Shown piece by piece: positions 1 through 7,578 of a stretch of DNA of 64,000 bases. The notes beneath the pieces were generated by a model. The model did no database searches, was not told where the DNA came from, and worked only from the letters and a program-made list of their open reading frames with translations. Each line of letters starts with the position of its first letter. The stretch's first letter is position 1. Source of the DNA: Gallionella sp. (GTDB taxonomy: Bacteria; Pseudomonadota; Gammaproteobacteria; Burkholderiales; Gallionellaceae); the NCBI GenBank assembly GCA_023229845.1, contig JALNYK010000004.1, forward strand, positions 1 through 64,000. Direction: 5' to 3'. The position numbers were made by a program, and so were the translations under genes.

Positions 1-899
1 ACGCTGGCGGGCAATCGTCCTTCTTTCTTGAACGCCAGCCGCAGGTCGCGCGCGGCCTTGTCCAGTTCGTCGCAGCCCTTGGGCAGCGGCGCGAAATCCT
101 TGGCCGAGGCGATGGCTTCGAGGCGCGAGTCTTGCGCCAAGTCCAGCAATTGCGAGGTCGAGATACTCTCGCCGAAGAACAGGCTGGCGGTCTCCGGCAG
201 CTGGTGCGCCTCGTCGAAGATCACCGTGTTGCAGGCGGGCAGCAGCTCGGCGACGCCTTCGTCGCGCAGCATCACATCGGCGAAGAACAGGTGGTGGTTC
301 ACCACCACGATGTCTGCCTCCATCGCCTCCTTGCGCGCCTTGAGCACGAAGCATTCCTTGTGCATGGGGCATTCTTGGCCCAGACAGTTGTCTCGCGTCG
401 AGGTCACATTCATCCAGATCGGCGCGTTCTCCGGCACATCGGCTAGCCCGCTCTTGTCGCCGCTCTGCGTCACCTTGGCGTAATTCACGATCTTGCCCAG
501 ATGCTTCACGTCCTCGCGCGTCTTGAACAGCCCGTTTGATTGCGCCAGCTCCAGATGGTAGTGGCACACGTAGTTCGAGCGCCCCTTGAGCAGCGCCACG
601 GACACCGGCGCTTTCAGCGCGTCGCGCACCATAGGCAGATCCTTCTGGAACAACTGGTCCTGCAAGTTCTTCGTGCCGGTCGAGATCACCACCTTGCCGC
701 CGTTGAGCAGCGCAGGAACCAGGTAGGCGAAAGTCTTGCCGGTTCCGGTCCCGGCCTCGGCGACGAGGATCGCGTTGTCGCGTATCGCCGCGGCCACGGC
801 CATAGCCATCTCCCGCTGCTGCGCGCGCGGACGGAACGCCGCGACCTCGGTGGCCAGCGGGCTCTGCTCGGAAAAGAAACGTTCGACTTCGGTGGTCAC
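1..899 (-). CDS. DinG/YoaA-family ATP-dependent DNA helicase (partial)
   Basis: Superfamily 2 Fe-S DNA helicase of the XPD/DinG group, which unwinds DNA during repair and replication stress. The gene begins with a GTG at 899 and runs off the left edge, so only about 299 N-terminal residues are visible. Reading the reverse strand gives an N-terminus resembling E. coli YoaA, then a Walker A motif (AEAGTGTGKT) near residue 40. Next comes a cysteine cluster typical of the Fe-S domain (C..in NYVCHYH, then DNCLGQECPMHKEC), and a DEAH box in VIFDEAHQLPE. An in-frame TAA upstream and the lack of an ATG support the GTG start. Whether it is DinG or YoaA cannot be settled from this half. Confidence 0.88.
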   Translation of the reverse strand, partial: MTTEVERFFSEQSPLATEVAAFRPRAQQREMAMAVAAAIRDNAILVAEAGTGTGKTFAYLVPALLNGGKVVISTGTKNLQDQLFQKDLPMVRDALKAPVSVALLKGRSNYVCHYHLELAQSNGLFKTREDVKHLGKIVNYAKVTQSGDKSGLADVPENAPIWMNVTSTRDNCLGQECPMHKECFVLKARKEAMEADIVVVNHHLFFADVMLRDEGVAELLPACNTVIFDEAHQLPETASLFFGESISTSQLLDLAQDSRLEAIASAKDFAPLPKGCDELDKAARDLRLAFKKEGRLPAS

Positions 900-1016
900 G
901 GCTGCGTAGATAGAAGTGATGTTGTCGGAGATTGGCGCAATAGCGGGCGGGATTTTACGCGAGAGACGTAAAAGATGTTATTTAATCCAGCGACTCTTAA
1001 GGGCGAGTTCGGCGAA

Positions 1017-1220
1017 TCAGGGTGCACGCGGATCGCTCCCTTCGAATGCCAGCATTGGACACAAGTCCGGATAACGGGTGCGCAGGCGGTCGAGCGCCTG
1101 AGCCTTGAATGCCGCATCGGGGACATTTCTACTTTGCAGAAAGGCGACATTACCAATTCGCTCCCACAAAAAATCAATATCCTGTTGCTGAAGCGATTTA
1201 CCAGCGGCTACACTGAGCAC
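1017..1220 (-). CDS. possible small hypothetical protein, divergent from pgsA
   Basis: This is a 67-codon reading frame starting at GTG 1220 that abuts the pgsA start codon on the other strand. The frame stays open about 30 bases further upstream, into the start of pgsA. The predicted peptide has ordinary protein-like composition (for example SLQQQDIDFLWERIGN) and contains no recognisable domain. No good Shine-Dalgarno sequence precedes the GTG. It could equally be chance coding in the leader of pgsA or the spacer upstream of the helicase gene. Function unknown. Confidence 0.3.
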   Translation of the reverse strand: MLSVAAGKSLQQQDIDFLWERIGNVAFLQSRNVPDAAFKAQALDRLRTRYPDLCPMLAFEGSDPRAP

Positions 1221-1793
1221 ATGTTTAACAATATCCCTAATCTCCTTACCTGGCTAAGAATCCTGCTTATCCCGGTGTTCGTTTCGGTGTTCTATCTGTC
1301 CGACGATACGCTGAGTCCGCACCTGAAGAACCTGATCAGCACTCTCGTGTTCCTGTTGGCGGCGGCAACCGACTGGCTGGACGGCTATTTGGCGCGCAGG
1401 CTTAACCAGTCCTCCGCCTTCGGCGCGTTCCTCGACCCGGTGGCCGACAAGTTGATGGTGGCCGCAGCGCTGATCGTGTTGGTCAAGCTGGGCCGTGCCG
1501 ATGCGATCATCGCCTTCATCATTATCGGTCGCGAGATCACCATCTCCGCGTTGCGCGAATGGATGGCCAAGCTAGGCGAGGCCAAGAGCGTCGCGGTCTC
1601 GATGCTGGGCAAGATCAAGACCGCGTTTCAGATGATCGCGATCCTGTTGTTGCTGTATCACGACCGTCTGCTCGGCATCGATTGCCAGGCGATAGGCGCG
1701 TTGCTCCTGTACCTCGCTGCGCTGTTGACGCTGTGGTCTATGGGCTATTACCTGATGCTGGCTTCGCCGCAATTAAAAAAACACAAAAACTGA
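1221..1793 (+). CDS. pgsA: CDP-diacylglycerol--glycerol-3-phosphate 3-phosphatidyltransferase
   Basis: Integral membrane enzyme that joins CDP-diacylglycerol to glycerol-3-phosphate, the committed step to phosphatidylglycerol and cardiolipin. The 190-residue product has the family length. It begins with the typical N-terminus MFNNIPNLLTWLRI and contains the CDP-alcohol phosphotransferase signature near residues 50-80: D-W-L-D-G-Y-L-A-R-R followed by G-A-F-L-D-P-V-A-D-K. It is hydrophobic throughout, with about four to five membrane segments. The frame is open upstream to 975, but only the ATG at 1221 gives the conserved start. The tRNA promoter overlaps its stop codon. Confidence 0.95.
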   Translation: MFNNIPNLLTWLRILLIPVFVSVFYLSDDTLSPHLKNLISTLVFLLAAATDWLDGYLARRLNQSSAFGAFLDPVADKLMVAAALIVLVKLGRADAIIAFIIIGREITISALREWMAKLGEAKSVAVSMLGKIKTAFQMIAILLLLYHDRLLGIDCQAIGALLLYLAALLTLWSMGYYLMLASPQLKKHKN

Positions 1794-1794
1794 A

Positions 1795-1822
1795 TTGATT
1801 TCTGAGGCTGCGTCTGTATAAT
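1795..1822 (+). promoter_or_regulatory. sigma70-type promoter of the tRNA cluster
   Basis: A -35 element TTGATT (1795-1800) and a perfect -10 element TATAAT (1817-1822) are separated by 16 bases. The predicted start site lies about 4 bases before the 5' end of tRNA-Pro. The -35 element starts immediately after the pgsA stop codon. Confidence 0.8.
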
Positions 1823-1832
1823 GCGCAGCCTT

Positions 1833-1909
1833 CGGGGTGTAGCGTAGCCTGGTAGCGCGCCTGCTTTGGGAGCAGGATGTCGGGAGTTCGAATCTCTCCA
1901 CCCCGACCA
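1833..1909 (+). tRNA. tRNA-Pro (anticodon TGG)
   Basis: A 77-base cloverleaf with acceptor CGGGGTG pairing with CACCCCG, a D-arm, anticodon stem CTGCT/AGCAG with loop TTTGGGA (anticodon TGG), T-arm around GTTCGAATC, and an encoded CCA. It is the first of three co-transcribed tRNAs. Confidence 0.96.
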
Positions 1910-1943
1910 GGTTCAGGTAGTAACACAAGCCGTGAAAAGAATT

Positions 1944-2020
1944 GTGCCCGTAGCTCAACCGGATAGAGCACCAGCCTTCTAAGCTGGGGGTTACAGGTTC
2001 GATTCCTGTCGGGCACGCCA
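1944..2020 (+). tRNA. tRNA-Arg (anticodon TCT)
   Basis: A 77-base tRNA with acceptor GTGCCCG/CGGGCAC, anticodon stem CCAGC/GCTGG around loop CTTCTAA (anticodon TCT), T-loop GTTCGATTC, and an encoded CCA. It lies 34 bases after tRNA-Pro in the same predicted transcript. Confidence 0.96.
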
Positions 2021-2044
2021 AGTGTCTGACGAATAAAGTTCCAT

Positions 2045-2121
2045 GGTGGCTGTAGCTCAGTTGGTAGAGTCCAGGATTGTGATTCCTGTTGTCGTGGGTT
2101 CGAGCCCCATCAGCCACCCCA
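2045..2121 (+). tRNA. tRNA-His (anticodon GTG)
   Basis: Acceptor GTGGCTG (2046-2052) pairs with CAGCCAC (2111-2117). The extra G at 2045 can pair with the discriminator C at 2118, the hallmark of tRNA-His (G-1). The anticodon stem CAGGA/TCCTG holds loop TTGTGAT (anticodon GTG), and CCA is encoded at 2119-2121. Confidence 0.96.
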
Positions 2122-2129
2122 AATTTAAG

Positions 2130-2158
2130 CCCCTAGATCAACGATTTAGGGGTTTTTT
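2130..2158 (+). terminator. rho-independent terminator of the tRNA cluster
   Basis: A ten-base-pair stem (CCCCTAGATC with GATTTAGGGG, one G-T pair), loop AAC and six T residues, placed 8 bases after the tRNA-His CCA. Confidence 0.92.
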
Positions 2159-2188
2159 CTTGCCCATTAATTCCTTCCGGTTTTCGTG

Positions 2189-2234
2189 TTTTCCCGAAAA
2201 AAGTGTCTCAGAAGTGCCTCCTGAGACGGGAAAA
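2189..2234 (+). other. nested inverted repeat in the tRNA/flavin-reductase gap
   Basis: The outer arms TTTTCCCG/CGGGAAAA enclose the inner arms GTCTCAG/CTGAGAC. It has no T-tract, so it is not a standard terminator. The gap 2159-2406 otherwise shows no gene. The structure is clear; its function is unknown. Confidence 0.45.
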
Positions 2235-2406
2235 TTTTACTTTTAACTGCCGCTAATTTCAGGGGGAATTACCGGGCCTTGTAAGCATAGTCGGTGTTAT
2301 TGTTCCAAATCTGCTATCAAACTGAGTGGCGATGAAAGTCGGTTTGGCGCCGTAAGAATTAAAGTCGCAGTCCAGCTTCAGTGTCCCTGGAGGAAGGAGT
2401 GTTGAG

Positions 2407-2942
2407 ATGGCTAAGAGAATTTCCCCCTGTCTCGCGTCTATCGCCTGCTCGAATCCGGCCCGGTCGTGCTAGTGACGACCGCTCACAAGGGCCGTGCGAA
2501 CGTCATGACGATGTCTTGGCACACGATGATGGAGTTCGAGCCGCCGCTGGTGGGCTGCGTGATTAGCGGGCGGAATTTTAGTTTTGATGCATTGCGAAAA
2601 ACGAAGGAATGCGTGCTCAATATTCCGTCGGCGGAGCTGGCTAAGCAGGTGGTGGGTGTCGGCAACTGTTCGGGCAGTCGGATGGATAAGTTCAGAAAAT
2701 TCAAGTTGACGCCGTTGCCCGCTTCGCAGGTGGCTGCGCCGCTGATCGCCGAGTGCTACGCGAATCTCGAATGCCGGGTAGTCGATACGCGGATGGTGAA
2801 TAAGTACAACTTTTTCGTGCTGGAGGTGATCCAGGCCTGGATCGATCCCACGCAGAAGAACCCGCGCACGTTGCATCATCAGGGCAAGGGCGTGTTTATG
2901 GTGGCTGGCGAGACGATCAAGCTGCCTTCTAGAATGGCATGA
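2407..2942 (+). pseudogene. flavin reductase-family FMN-binding protein, apparent one-base frameshift near 2420
   Basis: This is a split-barrel, FMN-binding flavin reductase-like protein; members use NAD(P)H to reduce flavin or carry FMN. From 2421 the second frame reads an intact body of about 170 residues (SRVYRLLESGPVVLVTT, later [16 protein letters not shown] and the C-terminal [13 protein letters not shown]). The best start is ATG 2407, directly after a strong GGAGGAAGGAG ribosome site, and it encodes MAKRI in the other frame. The frames join perfectly if one T is restored in the AATTTCCCCC run (2418-2426). Either the gene is a recent pseudogene or the sequence has a homopolymer error. 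A GTG at 2466 would give a shortened 158-residue product without the family N-terminus. Confidence 0.75.
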
Positions 2943-2970
2943 GCGATGCCGCGCGACTAGGGGAGAAGTG

Positions 2971-3423
2971 ATGCAGATTTGGGTGGATGCCGATGCGTGT
3001 CCCAAGGTCATCAAGGAAATTCTGTTTCGTGCGGCAGAGCGGCGGCAGATTCCGCTGACGCTGGTGGCGAACAAGTTGCTGTATTGCCCGCTGTCGATGG
3101 TGATACGCGCTCTACAGGTGCCGGCGGGTTTCGATGTGGCGGACAACAAGATCGTCGAGCTGACCGAGCCGGGCGATCTGGTGGTTACCGCCGACATTCC
3201 GCTGGCCGCCGAGGTGATCGCGAAGGGTGGCCATGCGCTGAATCCGCGCGGCGAGCTTTATACCGTGGATACGATTCGGGAACGTCTGGCGATGCGCGAC
3301 TTTATGGATGTGTTGCGCAGCAGCGGTGTGGAGACCGGCGGACCAGCGATGCTGAGTCCAGGCGATCGTCAGGCGTTCGCAAACCAGTTGGATCGGTTTC
3401 TGGCAAAACACGCCAAGACTTAG
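2971..3423 (+). CDS. YaiI/YqxD family protein (UPF0178)
   Basis: A conserved cytoplasmic protein of about 150 residues and unknown biochemical role, with a PIN-like nuclease fold suspected for the family. The signature N-terminus [10 protein letters not shown] is followed by [21 protein letters not shown] and an RG-E-L-Y-T motif. The ATG at 2971 is preferred over the adjacent GTG at 2968 because GGGAG lies five bases upstream of it. It follows the flavin-reductase gene by 28 bases and is probably co-transcribed with it. Confidence 0.88.
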   Translation: MQIWVDADACPKVIKEILFRAAERRQIPLTLVANKLLYCPLSMVIRALQVPAGFDVADNKIVELTEPGDLVVTADIPLAAEVIAKGGHALNPRGELYTVDTIRERLAMRDFMDVLRSSGVETGGPAMLSPGDRQAFANQLDRFLAKHAKT

Positions 3424-3600
3424 CCGTATTTCGGGCCGCGCGAACTGTTTTCCATATACCGTAAAGCTATCCGATCAGGCTCTTCATGACCTGAGATTTG
3501 AAGTGATCGACGTCTCGCCCCGCCATTCTGAAATCACACAACGGCAAAACTGGTAGCATGCGTCCGTTTTGAAGACGCAAATCCAAGAGAACTTCTATCC

Positions 3601-4446
3601 ATGCTGAGCTACCGTCACGCCTTTCATGCCGGCAATCACGCCGATGTACTGAAGCACTTCGTCGAAGTGCAGTTGCTGCAATACCTGGCCCAAAAGGACA
3701 AACCGTTCTGGTATATCGATACCCATGCCGGCGCGGGTTGTTATGCGCTGGACAGCGGTTACGCCACGCAGAACGCAGAATACGAGAGCGGCATTGCGCG
3801 GCTGTGGGATCGCGACGATTTGCCGGCTGCGCTGGCCGACTATGTGGCGCTGGTGAAGGGCATCAACTCGGACGGGCAGATGAAGCTGTATCCGGGTTCG
3901 CCGCTGGTGGCGCAGCAGTTGTTGCGCGGACAGGACAAGATGCGGCTGTTCGAGCTGCATCCGACTGACAGCGAAATCCTGCAGGAGAATTTCTCCGGAC
4001 ATGGTACGCAGGTGCTGATGCAGGAAGCCGACGGCTTCGGCGCGCTGAAGGCGTTGCTGCCTCCGCCGCCGCGCCGCGCGCTGGTGCTGATCGATCCGCC
4101 GTACGAGGACAAGCAGGACTACCGCCGCGTCGTGTCGGCGCTGGGCGAAGGGCTGAAGCGTTTCGCCAACGGCGTGTACGCGGTGTGGTATCCGCAGTTG
4201 CAGCGCACCGAGGCGCGGGAGTTGCCAGAACAGCTCAAGCAGTTGCCGGTCAAGAGCTGGCTACATGTCGCGCTCAGCGTGCAGGGGCAGTCCGAAGACG
4301 GCTTCGGCATGTACGGCAGCGGCATGTTCGTACTCAATCCGCCGTGGACGTTGCACGGCGTGCTGCAAGAAGTGATGCCGTATCTGGTTCGTCATCTGGG
4401 GCAGGATGGGCAGGCGGGCTATACGCTTGAACATCATGAGCAATAA
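3601..4446 (+). CDS. rlmJ: 23S rRNA (adenine2030-N6)-methyltransferase RlmJ
   Basis: SAM-dependent enzyme that methylates A2030 of 23S rRNA. The 281-residue product matches the family length. It shows the characteristic N-terminus MLSYRHAFHAGNHADVLKH, a SAM-binding DTHAGAGCY segment near residue 40, and the catalytic D-P-P-Y motif (LVLIDPPYEDK) near residue 165. The C-terminal G-S-G-M-F-V-L-N-P-P-W motif is also present. The preceding gap (3424-3600) shows no gene. Confidence 0.95.
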   Translation: MLSYRHAFHAGNHADVLKHFVEVQLLQYLAQKDKPFWYIDTHAGAGCYALDSGYATQNAEYESGIARLWDRDDLPAALADYVALVKGINSDGQMKLYPGSPLVAQQLLRGQDKMRLFELHPTDSEILQENFSGHGTQVLMQEADGFGALKALLPPPPRRALVLIDPPYEDKQDYRRVVSALGEGLKRFANGVYAVWYPQLQRTEARELPEQLKQLPVKSWLHVALSVQGQSEDGFGMYGSGMFVLNPPWTLHGVLQEVMPYLVRHLGQDGQAGYTLEHHEQ

Positions 4447-4464
4447 ACCTTAAAAAAGCGGTTG

Positions 4465-4592
4465 TCCGCAGATTACGCAGATTTCCACAGATTAAACAAT
4501 AAGCTATCTCGTTAATCAGGCACACCTTTTAAGTGAGGCACTTATCGAGCATAAGCGCATGAAAATCTGCGTTAATCTGCGTAATCTGCGGA
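4465..4592. repeat. inverted-repeat intergenic element
   Basis: The arms TCCGCAGATTACGCAGATT (4465-4483) and its exact reverse complement (4574-4592) flank about 90 bases of AT-rich DNA between rlmJ and the next gene. Further degenerate copies of the ACGCAGATT unit lie inside both arms. It resembles a dispersed palindromic element; mobility is not shown. Confidence 0.7.
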
Positions 4593-4649
4593 TAAAACTT
4601 AGTTTTTTTTGGATAAATCGCAGTTCAATTCATCGGGGCAGGGGGGCGC

Positions 4650-6761
4650 ATGACACACACATGGAATTTCTTTCGCGCGGGCGGCTTCGATCAGGTGCAG
4701 ATCGGCAGCGGCGCGGACCTGCTGGCGTTGCGCGAACTCGACCAGAAGCTGTGGGCGGCGCTGAGCTGCCCGACGCGCGGCATCGAGTTCGATGCGCGCA
4801 CGCTGGACATGATAGACAGCGACTGCGACGGCCATGTGCGTCCCAACGAGGTGCTGGAGGCGATCGTCTGGGCCGGCGGGATGCTGAAAAATCCGGACCT
4901 GCTGATCGAGGGAACAGACCGCTTGGCCTTGTCCGAAATCGATGAAGGGAACGAGGCGGGCAGGCAACTGCTGGCTTCGACACGGCATGTCATGAAGAGT
5001 CTGGGCAAGCCGGATGCGCAGGAGATTTCTCTGGAGGACATGGACGATGTCGAAAAGCTCGTCGCCAGCCAAGAGTTCAACGGCGACGGCGTGATCTGCG
5101 CCGGGCAGATCGCCGACTTAGGCTTGCGTGCGGCAGTCGAGGACATCGTTGCCTGCACCGGTTCGTCGGCGGATGTGAGCGGACAGGCCGGCATCACGCA
5201 GGAGATCGTCGACCGCTTCTTTGCCGAGGCTGTAGCCTACGAGGCGTGGTATGCGCAGGGCGAGGGCGATGCGGCGGTGCTGTTTCTCGGCGAGAACACG
5301 CTGGCTGCGGCACTGGCCTACGATGCGGTGCGCATCAAGGTCGCCGACTATTTCATGCGCTGCCGCCTGGCCTCTTACGACATGCGTGCCGCAGCACCTT
5401 TGAGTCGCGCGGTCGAGGACTATCAGCAACTCGCCGCAAAGAGTCTGTCGGCGCAGAGCACCGAAGTGGCGGACTTCCCGCTGGCGACCGTGGAAGCGAA
5501 CAAGCCGCTGCCGCTGGTCGCGGGCGTCAATCCGGCCTGGCAGGCGCGGCTGGAGGCGTTCCGCGTGCAGGTCGTGCAGCCGCTGCTGGGCGATGCGGAG
5601 TTATTGAGCGACAGCGAATGGGAAGTCTTGTGCGCCCGTTTCGCGGCGTTCGAGGCCTGGCAGGCGGGCAAGTCGCAAGGCAACGTGGAGCGGCTCGGCA
5701 TCGACCGTATCCGCGAGATTATCTCGGCAGGACGCCGCCAGCAGATCGATGCCTTGATCGTTCAGGACAAGGCGGTCGAAGCCGAGGTTAAGGCGATACG
5801 TTCGGTGGAGAAACTGCTGCACTACAAGCGCGACCTGTTCAAGCTGGTCAACAATTTCGTGTCGTTCCGCAACTTCTACACCGGCCGCGACAAGGCGATC
5901 TTCCAGGTCGGCACGCTGTATATGGACGGCCGCAGCTGCGAGCTGTGCGTCAAGGTAGAGGACGTGAACAAGCATGCCGTCTTCGCCAACATGAGCGGCG
6001 CATGCCTAGTGTACTGCGATTGCGTGCGCGGCACCGAGAAGATGAGCATCGTCGTGGCCTTCACCGCTGGCGATTCTGATTTCCTGACGGCAGGACGCAA
6101 CGGCATCTTCTACGACCGCAAGGGACGCGACTGGAATGCGCAGATCGTGCGCATTATCGACAATCCGATCAGCATCCGTCAGGCGTTCTGGTCGCCGTAC
6201 AAGAAGCTCGCGAAGGCGATCAGCGAGCAGTTGCAGAAGTTCGCAGCCTCCAAGGCCGGTGCGATGGACGACAAGATGGTCAAGGCAGTGGCGGAAGGCG
6301 GCAAGAACGTGTCCGATCCCGCCGCGCCCAAACCTCCGTTCGACGTCGGCAAGTTCGCCGGTATCTTCGCGGCGATAGGGCTGGCGATAGGCGCGATAGG
6401 CGGCATCCTCGCCTCCGTCGTCAGCGGCGTGCTGGGACTGAAGTTCTGGCAGATCCCGCTGGCGCTGATCGGGCTGATGCTGATGATATCCGGGCCTTCG
6501 GTGGCGATGGCCTGGTTCAAGCTGAAGCGGCGCAACCTCGGCCCGATACTGGATGCCTGTGGCTGGGCGATCAATGCGCGCGCCTACATCAATATCCCGT
6601 TCGGCTCCTCGCTGACCGCGCTGGCCGATTTGCCCAAGGGGGCGAACCGTTCGCTGGTCGATCCTTATGCAGAACAACATGTGGTTTGGCCCTACTATCT
6701 GGTCATCGCGATGGGTATCGTCTCGCTGATCGGCCTGTGGTATGTCGGTTTTTTTGGATGA
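4650..6761 (+). CDS. EF-hand domain membrane protein of unknown function
   Basis: A 703-residue protein with a canonical calcium-binding EF-hand loop near residues 53-64 (DSDCDGHVRPNE, with acidic positions 1, 3, 5 and 12 and Gly at 6). A degenerate second loop follows near 150 (EFNGDGVI). The centre is a long soluble, mostly helical region. The C-terminus has three hydrophobic segments, about residues 572-600, 605-630 and 680-702, so it probably sits in the inner membrane by its tail. There is no signal peptide. The start follows a GGGGCAGGGG stretch. The next gene begins four bases after its stop. No enzymatic motif is recognised; a calcium-linked role is inference. Confidence 0.8.
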   Translation: MTHTWNFFRAGGFDQVQIGSGADLLALRELDQKLWAALSCPTRGIEFDARTLDMIDSDCDGHVRPNEVLEAIVWAGGMLKNPDLLIEGTDRLALSEIDEGNEAGRQLLASTRHVMKSLGKPDAQEISLEDMDDVEKLVASQEFNGDGVICAGQIADLGLRAAVEDIVACTGSSADVSGQAGITQEIVDRFFAEAVAYEAWYAQGEGDAAVLFLGENTLAAALAYDAVRIKVADYFMRCRLASYDMRAAAPLSRAVEDYQQLAAKSLSAQSTEVADFPLATVEANKPLPLVAGVNPAWQARLEAFRVQVVQPLLGDAELLSDSEWEVLCARFAAFEAWQAGKSQGNVERLGIDRIREIISAGRRQQIDALIVQDKAVEAEVKAIRSVEKLLHYKRDLFKLVNNFVSFRNFYTGRDKAIFQVGTLYMDGRSCELCVKVEDVNKHAVFANMSGACLVYCDCVRGTEKMSIVVAFTAGDSDFLTAGRNGIFYDRKGRDWNAQIVRIIDNPISIRQAFWSPYKKLAKAISEQLQKFAASKAGAMDDKMVKAVAEGGKNVSDPAAPKPPFDVGKFAGIFAAIGLAIGAIGGILASVVSGVLGLKFWQIPLALIGLMLMISGPSVAMAWFKLKRRNLGPILDACGWAINARAYINIPFGSSLTALADLPKGANRSLVDPYAEQHVVWPYYLVIAMGIVSLIGLWYVGFFG

Positions 6762-6765
6762 TGAA

Positions 6766-7404
6766 ATGACTTTTTCAGAGAATTGCCGTAATTGTGCACG
6801 TCTGGCCGATTTCCTCGATCAGGTTCGTGCCGAACATCCCGAGTATCACGCACTGCCGGTGAGTTCGTTCGGCGCGCCGGGGAGCAACTTCCTGATCGTA
6901 GGCCTCGCGCCCGGCATGCATGGTGCGAACCGCACCGGACGCCCGTTTACCGGTGACTATGCGGGTAACCTGCTGTACGGCACGCTGCACAAATACGGTT
7001 TTTCGACCAGCCCTGATCCGCTGAATGTCGATAAGAACGCGAACCGGGCGCTGGAATTGCGGGGCTGTCGCATCACCAACGCGGTGCGCTGCCTGCCGCC
7101 GCAGAATAAGCCGGAGCCCGCCGAGGTGCGCGCCTGCAACGGCTATCTGGCCGAGGAGCTGGCGGCCTTGCCGGGTGGCGCTGCGGTGATGGCGTTAGGT
7201 CTGATCGCCCACCAGGCGGTGCTGATGGCGATGGGTCAGCGCAAGAGCGCGCATGTCTTTGCCCACGGGGCGCGGCACGCATTGCCGGGCGGCCTGACGT
7301 TGTTCGACAGCTACCATTGCAGCCGCTACAATACCCAGACAAAACGCCTGACTCAGGAGATGTTCGAGCAAGTGGTCGCGGACGTTTCCCGGCATGTAGC
7401 CTGA
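6766..7404 (+). CDS. uracil-DNA glycosylase, family 5 (UDGb)-like
   Basis: Removes uracil and related deaminated bases from DNA in base excision repair. Motif A reads GLAPGMHGANRTGRPFTGD near residue 45 and motif B reads DSYHCSRYNTQTKRL near residue 180, both typical of UDGb. Cysteines at the N-terminus (NCRNC), plus others further on, may bind the Fe-S cluster of this group. ATG 6766 is chosen because it follows the previous stop with GGATG upstream. An in-frame ATG at 6742 would overlap the upstream gene by 20 bases. Confidence 0.85.
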   Translation: MTFSENCRNCARLADFLDQVRAEHPEYHALPVSSFGAPGSNFLIVGLAPGMHGANRTGRPFTGDYAGNLLYGTLHKYGFSTSPDPLNVDKNANRALELRGCRITNAVRCLPPQNKPEPAEVRACNGYLAEELAALPGGAAVMALGLIAHQAVLMAMGQRKSAHVFAHGARHALPGGLTLFDSYHCSRYNTQTKRLTQEMFEQVVADVSRHVA

Positions 7405-7451
7405 AAGGCTGCGGCCCCGAAAATTCGGAGTATGGTTTTCTGTCCGGCGGT

Positions 7452-7473
7452 GGGCTGAATCAGCCCGTTTTTT
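7452..7473 (+). terminator. probable terminator after the uracil-DNA glycosylase gene
   Basis: The palindrome GGGCTGAATCAGCCC is followed by GTTTTTT, 47 bases after the stop codon. Confidence 0.65.
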
Positions 7474-7578
7474 CTGCCTGAACTCCTGCTTCATTTGTCG
7501 GCATTGCGCCGACAAGGTCGCTGGGACACCATAGATCATGCGGTAAATAAGTATCAAACAGATACAGGGAGCAACGCC

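Noticed and set aside
1738..2117. Minus-strand open frames across the tRNA cluster
   Set aside because: They are antisense translations of tRNA-Pro, -Arg and -His and have no ribosome sites.
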